Shown here: positions 13,508 to 17,295 of the stretch, piece after piece
Layout of the letters: every line of letters begins with the position of its first letter
Numbering within the stretch: the stretch's first letter is position 1
From: Planctomycetaceae bacterium
GTDB lineage: Bacteria; Planctomycetota; Planctomycetia; Pirellulales; Thermoguttaceae
Reading direction: 5' to 3'
DNA: 17,295 bases
Assembly: GCA_031267635.1 (NCBI GenBank)
Contig: JAIRYX010000040.1
Coordinates: 1-17,295, forward strand
The notes under the pieces: generated by a model
Told to the model about the DNA's origin: nothing
The model's database searches: none
Seen by the model: only the letters and a program-made list of their open reading frames with translations
Made by a program: the position numbers and the translations under genes

Positions 13508-14230
13508 ATGGACGAAACATTACGAACCATTCCCAAACACATTGCGGTCATCATGGACGGCAACGGACGCTGGGCGACGCAACAAGGGAAACCACGTTTT
13601 GAAGGACATCAGCGCGGTGCGTTGACGGCGCGGCAAATCACGGAAGATTGCAGCAAGCTCGGCGTGGAACATTTGACGTTATATTGTCTTTCGAGCGAAA
13701 ACTGGAAACGGCCGGAAGAAGAACTCGCTTTTCTCATACAACTGCTACGGCATTATATGATTGAAGAGCGGACGACGATGATGAAAAACAATATCCGGCT
13801 CAAAATCATCGGACAGCGCGAGCGGATTCCCAATCCCACGCTGAACGAGATGGACAAGACGATAGAACTCACCGCCGCGAATACTGGAATGACGCTGCAT
13901 CTTGCGATCAATTATGGTTCACGCGCGGAAATCGTCGGAGCGGTCAGGCGTATTGTTGACGATGTTCTTCAACACAACTTGCCGCTGGAGGAAATTGACG
14001 AAACGCTTTTTTCCAACTATCTTGACACGGCGGGAACGCCCGATCCCGATTTACTCATTCGCACGTCGGGCGAATTACGGTTGAGCAATTATCTTCTCTG
14101 GCAATTGAGTTATGCGGAAATTTGGGTCACGCCAACCTATTGGCCCGATTTCAATCGCAATTTACTCCTCGAAGCTATTGACTCATTTTCCAAACGTCAA
14201 AGGCGTTTCGGCAGCGTTGCGGTTTTGTGA
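13508..14230 (+). CDS. uppS: Isoprenyl (undecaprenyl) diphosphate synthase
   Basis: This cis-prenyltransferase condenses isopentenyl diphosphate onto farnesyl diphosphate to make the C55 lipid carrier precursor; it is cytosolic and membrane-associated. Family motifs are all present: HIAVIMDGNGRWA (11-23) with catalytic Asp17, FEGHQRG (31-37), LTLYCLSSENWKRP (56-69), INYGSRAEI (134-142), and DPDLLIRTSGELRLSNYLLW (179-198) with Arg185, Arg191 and Ser193 for diphosphate binding, then YAEIW with Glu204. The product is 240 residues, close to the usual length of about 250. The ATG at 13508 is chosen because homologous sequence starts there; no clear Shine-Dalgarno is visible. The usual neighbour cdsA is absent. 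Its product is the substrate of UppP at 4032. Confidence 0.97.
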   Translation: MDETLRTIPKHIAVIMDGNGRWATQQGKPRFEGHQRGALTARQITEDCSKLGVEHLTLYCLSSENWKRPEEELAFLIQLLRHYMIEERTTMMKNNIRLKIIGQRERIPNPTLNEMDKTIELTAANTGMTLHLAINYGSRAEIVGAVRRIVDDVLQHNLPLEEIDETLFSNYLDTAGTPDPDLLIRTSGELRLSNYLLWQLSYAEIWVTPTYWPDFNRNLLLEAIDSFSKRQRRFGSVAVL

Positions 14231-14451
14231 AAATAGGACATTGATTGACACATCTTTCATACATTTTCCAATATCATTAGCCAAGTCTCACCAACTACTA
14301 TACTTTTTCTCTTTGAAATTTCTGTTTTTATTAGAAAAAGAGACATTAGTAATCAAGAATGATTTTTTGGAGACGCTATGAATGAGAATACTGTATTAGA
14401 AAACGAATGTTCAAGTGGGATGAGAAGTATGTGATTAGAAACGTAATTACT

Positions 14452-14480
14452 TTGCTTGCCTTTTTAAAAATGTGTAAAAT
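14452..14480 (+). promoter_or_regulatory. Candidate sigma-70-like promoter of the PEP-CTERM gene
   Basis: TTGCTT at 14452-14457 and TAAAAT at 14475-14480 are separated by 17 bases, the optimal spacing. It would give a leader of about 120 bases. Confidence 0.4.
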
Positions 14481-14519
14481 GCTTTTTTTCTCATTAAATG
14501 CTTTACAAGTGAGCATTTT
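14476..14519 (+). promoter_or_regulatory. Possible leader hairpin
   Basis: AAAATGCT (14476-14483) and AGCATTTT (14512-14519) are perfect inverted repeats, followed by a further T and ATATA. In the promoter's predicted transcript this would be at the very 5' end. It is weakly paired (AT-rich) and no ligand or factor is suggested. Confidence 0.2.
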
Positions 14520-14607
14520 TATATAAAATAAAATATAATCCAAACTATTAACGTTTTGGATTACTGTTTAATAACCCCAAAAACTCAACAACACAGTGAG
14601 GTGAAAA

Positions 14608-15348
14608 ATGAAGTTTAGAAAAACACTTGCCTTAATGTTGCTAACAGGAATGATTTCCTCAGCAATGTTAAACGTAGCGTGGGCAGACTTGGTAGGAATT
14701 GTTCAGCAATTTGGTCAACGTCAGCTTGTTTACACAAGTACCGGAGATCAGAGCAAACTGACGTCAATAACCACTCTTAACTTGGACGCTTATGCTCATG
14801 TGGTTGCACACCCCGGCGTCAATGCGTTTGTTTCGTTTTGTGTAGATCCAAACGATGTCGTATACGCCGGAACAACGTATACTGCTCACCTGGACTACAA
14901 CGCTACTGCCAAAACGACAAGTAATTCCAATGGTGTTGCATTAACTAATGGCGTGGCTTGGCTCTACGCAACGTTTGTCACAACCAACGATTTCGGTACA
15001 TTGGTCGCGGCGGACTACACAGCTTTTCAACAAACCGTTAATTCGCTTGTCAACCAAACCCCATTTGTATCGAACAGATTTACAGCAGCACTGTTGGCTA
15101 ATTTATCAGAAGCAGAAGCACGCGCAACTTACCAAGTCGGAGATAGTGACATTACAGGAGGATATGCTGTATTTGTGGTGCAGTTAGCCAACGGCGCAGC
15201 TCCGGCACAAGATTTTATTTATGTTGTCGGCAATTCGTCGCCTGTACCGGAACCAGCAACAATCTTGCTCTGGACGCTGGGAAGTTTTGGAGCGTTCGGC
15301 GCCGCATGGCTGAAAAAACGCCGGAACGTGACGAGTCAGTTGGCGTAA
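14608..15348 (+). CDS. PEP-CTERM sorting domain protein (exported)
   Basis: This is a surface or extracellular-matrix type protein targeted by the exosortase system; its specific role is unknown. Residues 1-26 form a signal peptide (KFRK, hydrophobic core, AWA before DLVG). The C-terminus is a textbook PEP-CTERM signal: VPEP at 213-216, a hydrophobic stretch at about 218-235, then KKRR at 236-239. The mature part (27-212) is beta-rich, Thr/Asn/Ala-rich and acidic, and has a single cysteine (Cys78 in FCVDPND). The spacing to GVAWLYATF (115-123) and to FQQTV (140-144) recalls PEP-CTERM proteins with a thioester-like pattern. The ribosome binding site GAGGTG ends four bases before the ATG. A promoter is proposed at 14452 and a strong terminator follows, so this is a monocistronic unit. 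No exosortase gene lies in the window. Confidence 0.92.
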   Translation: MKFRKTLALMLLTGMISSAMLNVAWADLVGIVQQFGQRQLVYTSTGDQSKLTSITTLNLDAYAHVVAHPGVNAFVSFCVDPNDVVYAGTTYTAHLDYNATAKTTSNSNGVALTNGVAWLYATFVTTNDFGTLVAADYTAFQQTVNSLVNQTPFVSNRFTAALLANLSEAEARATYQVGDSDITGGYAVFVVQLANGAAPAQDFIYVVGNSSPVPEPATILLWTLGSFGAFGAAWLKKRRNVTSQLA

Positions 15349-15403
15349 TTTAAGTTTCGGAAACCTTTCACGGATTTTGAAAGTAACGAAAAACATTATT
15401 TTC

Positions 15404-15441
15404 CTGTCTGTCTATAAAATTTTATGGACAGACAGTTTTTT
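15404..15441 (+). terminator. Strong Rho-independent terminator of the PEP-CTERM gene
   Basis: CTGTCTGTC (15404-15412) and GACAGACAG (15427-15435) pair perfectly and the AT-rich interior TATAAAATTTTATG continues the stem, followed by six T residues. It lies 55 bases after the stop codon. Confidence 0.9.
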
Positions 15442-15717
15442 ATTTGCGATTTATTGAGATCCCAAAATTCTCATTCGTTACAGGTAACGAGAATTTTCGC
15501 GAATGAAAATCTAAACCCCGATACTTTTGTTCATTGGAAACGTAAATCACAACCGCCACATAAATTACCACTTGCTTGGAACGGAATGGATATTGTCAGC
15601 AAAGGAACTGCCGATTTTAAAATAGTCACGGAAGAAATTGAAGCAGAAAAAGCTAAAAATAGACATTTTAAAATTTTAATCATCAAGACTGTTTTCTTTT
15701 TAGATATTCCACAGTAA
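15424..15717 (+). CDS. Doubtful 97-residue ORF
   Basis: I do not recognise this product. Its only ATG lies inside the terminator hairpin and has no ribosome binding site, so the first residues are unlikely to be real. The later part (from about residue 28, ENLNPDTFVHWKRK, then LPLAWNGMDIVSKG and ADFKIVTEEIEAEKAK) is hydrophilic and mixed in composition, more protein-like than its surroundings. It could be a remnant of a displaced gene or a chance frame. Confidence 0.2.
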   Translation: MDRQFFICDLLRSQNSHSLQVTRIFANENLNPDTFVHWKRKSQPPHKLPLAWNGMDIVSKGTADFKIVTEEIEAEKAKNRHFKILIIKTVFFLDIPQ

Positions 15718-15844
15718 GAAATTACCATTTATTCGTCACTGGTATTATTATAAAAATGCAATTTCTCGCCGTGAGATGTATAGCAATTATTGCATCAATC
15801 GCTTATCGAAACTGGCGAAAACAAAAAGGATGAAAGAGTATAAA

Positions 15845-16039
15845 ATGAAAAAACACTTGCCATTTATATACATTCATCTGCCAGGCATTTCTCTTTTTTT
15901 ATTTTTGAGCACTGTTATACTTTTGTTTTGTGTTTGTGTTATGGTTTTGGTTTTGCTTTTTTGTAAAAATTTTGTCTTGTATACTCCTCTTACTTTAAAA
16001 TTCGTCTTGACGTGCGATTTTCGATTTTTTATATTATGA
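15845..16039 (+). CDS. Doubtful small membrane ORF
   Basis: The ATG at 15845 follows GAAAGAG by six bases and would give 64 residues, MKKHLPFIYIHLP followed by a long Leu/Phe/Val hydrophobic stretch (about 17-43), like a single-pass small membrane protein. However, T-rich DNA yields such frames by chance, and the run of TTTTG/TTTTT here is strongly biased. An upstream in-frame start at 15776 is less likely. Confidence 0.25.
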   Translation: MKKHLPFIYIHLPGISLFLFLSTVILLFCVCVMVLVLLFCKNFVLYTPLTLKFVLTCDFRFFIL

Positions 16040-16103
16040 CATGTATTTTCAATTGCCTCATTTTCCTTTTAATTATTTTTATGCACTACCGATTGTTCCA
16101 TAA

Positions 16104-16987
16104 ACAAAAATTTCGAAGCTCAAAGCGAAATACCAGAAAATCAAAGGTTGGCGTCATGCGAATCGTATTTTGGTAGTGCTTGCGCTTGCGGAGGGTTTTA
16201 GTCCCTCGCAAGTTGCCAAGATATTTTTGCTTGATGCGGACACGGTTCGCCGTTATTTTCGTTTGTACAAGGAAGGCGGAATAAACGGTTTATTGGAGAT
16301 ACATTATGAGGGTCGGCATTCTTTTTTGACTGACCAACAGAAGGAAGAGCTGAAAGCACATCTTCGGCATAACATTTATCTTGAAGTGAAACCGATCATT
16401 GAATATGTCGATCAAACATTTGGCGTGAGATATTCCGTTTCCGGCATGACGAAGTTGTTGCATGAGTTGCGATTTGAGTACAAGAAACCGAAATTAGTTC
16501 CCAGTAAAGCCGATCCGTTGCCCAACAAAAGTGGGTGAACGCCTACAAAAAACTCCGTAAAAAAGCGGATGAAACCGATGTTTTTTATTTCGTGGACGGC
16601 GTTCATCCGCAACATAATAGTCAACCGGCTTACGGTTGGTTTGAATGTGGCGTGGAGGCGGAGTTGCCATCGAACTTAGGTCGTCAACGAGTCAATATCA
16701 ATGGCGCGGTGAATATTGATACCTTGAAAGTCGAGGTAGATTTTACTGATTCGGTCAACTCGGAATCCATGAAACGCTTGATGGATCAATTGATAAGGCA
16801 CAATCCCAAAGCGAAAATGATTTATATGATGATGGACAACGCGAGTTAGTGTCATAGTAAGGATGTGGAAGCTCATCGGCAACAAGTGGGCAAGATAGAA
16901 TTTATCTTTTTACCGCCATATTCGCCGAATCTCAACTTGATCGAACGACTTTGAAAATTTTTCAAAAAGAATATCACTTACAACTAA
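16104..16987 (+). pseudogene. IS630-family transposase, inactivated
   Basis: IS630/Tc1-type transposases carry an N-terminal helix-turn-helix and a DDE domain. Part one (16104-16538, frame open from 16104 through the nominal TTG at 16170) has KGWRHANRILVVLALAEGFS, SQVAKIFLLDADTVRRYF and GVRYSVSGMTKLLHELRF. Part two (16535-16849 and beyond) has VFYFVDGVHPQHNSQPAYGW (first Asp), MIYMMMDNAS (second Asp), and after the stop EFIFLPPYSPNLNLIERL (Glu), with 35 residues between the last two catalytic positions. The junction near 16530 looks like loss of one A from an A-run, since restoring it gives KKWVNAYKKL. In-frame stops at 16847 (TAG), 16952 (TGA, expected Trp in ERLWKFF) and 16985 (TAA) confirm decay. 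IRs were not identified. Confidence 0.85.
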
Positions 16988-17064
16988 ACTTTTGCAAAAT
17001 CCCATTAGATCTCTTAAAATAAGCGTTCAAACGCATGTTAAATTGGCATAAAAAAGTTATTTGT

Positions 17065-17295
17065 TTATTTTGCCAAGCCGAGGCGGGCGAGCAAGGATTG
17101 CATGCGTTTCGCGGTTTTTCCGGTAAACTCCAGATGTTCGATAATCCAATTGATCATGTTACGCAACGATTCTTTGAGCATCGCGCGGCAACTTTCGCCA
17201 ACCGTTGTCAGTTTCACGGACGCCCATTCACTCAGACTTGTTTTATCCAGTTCCCGTACCAAAAGAGAGTACGCCAACATCACGAAGTAGGTGTG
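17065..17295 (-). CDS. Transposase-like C-terminal fragment running off the window
   Basis: The frame is open from the window edge to a TAA at 17065, giving the last 76 residues of a longer protein. It starts HTYFVMLAYSLLVRELDKTS, followed by an amphipathic helical region with LTTVGESCRAML and IIEHLEFTGKTAKRMQSLL. An H-x(3)-V-M-L-A-Y-S-L-L opening and a basic helical end are typical of the C-terminus of DDE transposases such as IS701-like groups. This is a resemblance only. It abuts the IS630 remnant in opposite orientation, which supports a mobile-element context. Confidence 0.4.
   Translation of the reverse strand, partial: HTYFVMLAYSLLVRELDKTSLSEWASVKLTTVGESCRAMLKESLRNMINWIIEHLEFTGKTAKRMQSLLARLGLAK

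Larger units (their letters stand above)
14231..14607. other. Intergenic leader region of the PEP-CTERM gene
   Basis: The region holds a candidate promoter at 14452-14480, a hairpin at 14476-14519 and the ribosome binding site GAGGTG at 14598-14603. I see no uppS terminator and no further gene. Confidence 0.5.

Overview
The window looks like a chromosomal segment of a planctomycete-type bacterium. This is an inference from gene content: a PEP-CTERM (exosortase-sorted) surface protein, a secreted VWA protein with a secretin-N-terminal-like domain of the kind common in Planctomycetes, scattered single housekeeping genes rather than operons, and long AT-rich intergenic DNA full of palindromic repeats and decayed transposases. 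No 16S gene or other decisive marker is present.

Layout from left to right. 1-1538 has no convincing gene. It holds a 7-bp tandem repeat, several diverged direct repeats, a nested palindromic element (953-1250) and a pair of mutually inverted 88-bp units (1256-1478). 1539-3437 (-) is glmS. Across a 594-bp divergent intergenic stretch lies uppP (4032-4862, +). 4834-5100 (-) is a short reading frame with a strong ribosome binding site whose 3' half runs into a dispersed repeat. 5663-8311 (+) encodes a secreted VWA/STN-like/Gly-Tyr-rich protein. 8320-9645 (+) encodes a helical-repeat plus beta-domain protein whose frame overlaps the end of the first at an A9 run, so the two may be one 1327-residue protein made by -1 frameshifting, or one gene split by an indel. 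9761-9910 is a 150-bp MITE-like element with 33-bp inverted ends. phoH follows (10082-11092, -). 11374-13204 is a graveyard of minus-strand remnants: RHS/YD-repeat, IS5-like transposase containing a 21-bp minisatellite, and the IS66 transposase N-terminus. uppS (13508-14230, +) and a PEP-CTERM protein gene (14608-15348, +) with a strong terminator come next. The right end holds a dead IS630-family transposase (16104-16987, +) and the C-terminal end of another transposase-like protein (17065-17295, -) that runs off the window.

How the genes fit together: GlmS makes glucosamine-6-phosphate, the entry to UDP-GlcNAc. UppS makes undecaprenyl diphosphate and UppP dephosphorylates it to the lipid carrier. 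So three intact genes feed envelope polymer synthesis, although they are separate transcription units. The VWA/TPR pair and the PEP-CTERM protein are predicted exported proteins of unknown role. The most interesting items are the A9 frameshift junction, the dispersed inverted-repeat families, and a possible thioester-like Cys/Gln arrangement in the PEP-CTERM protein.
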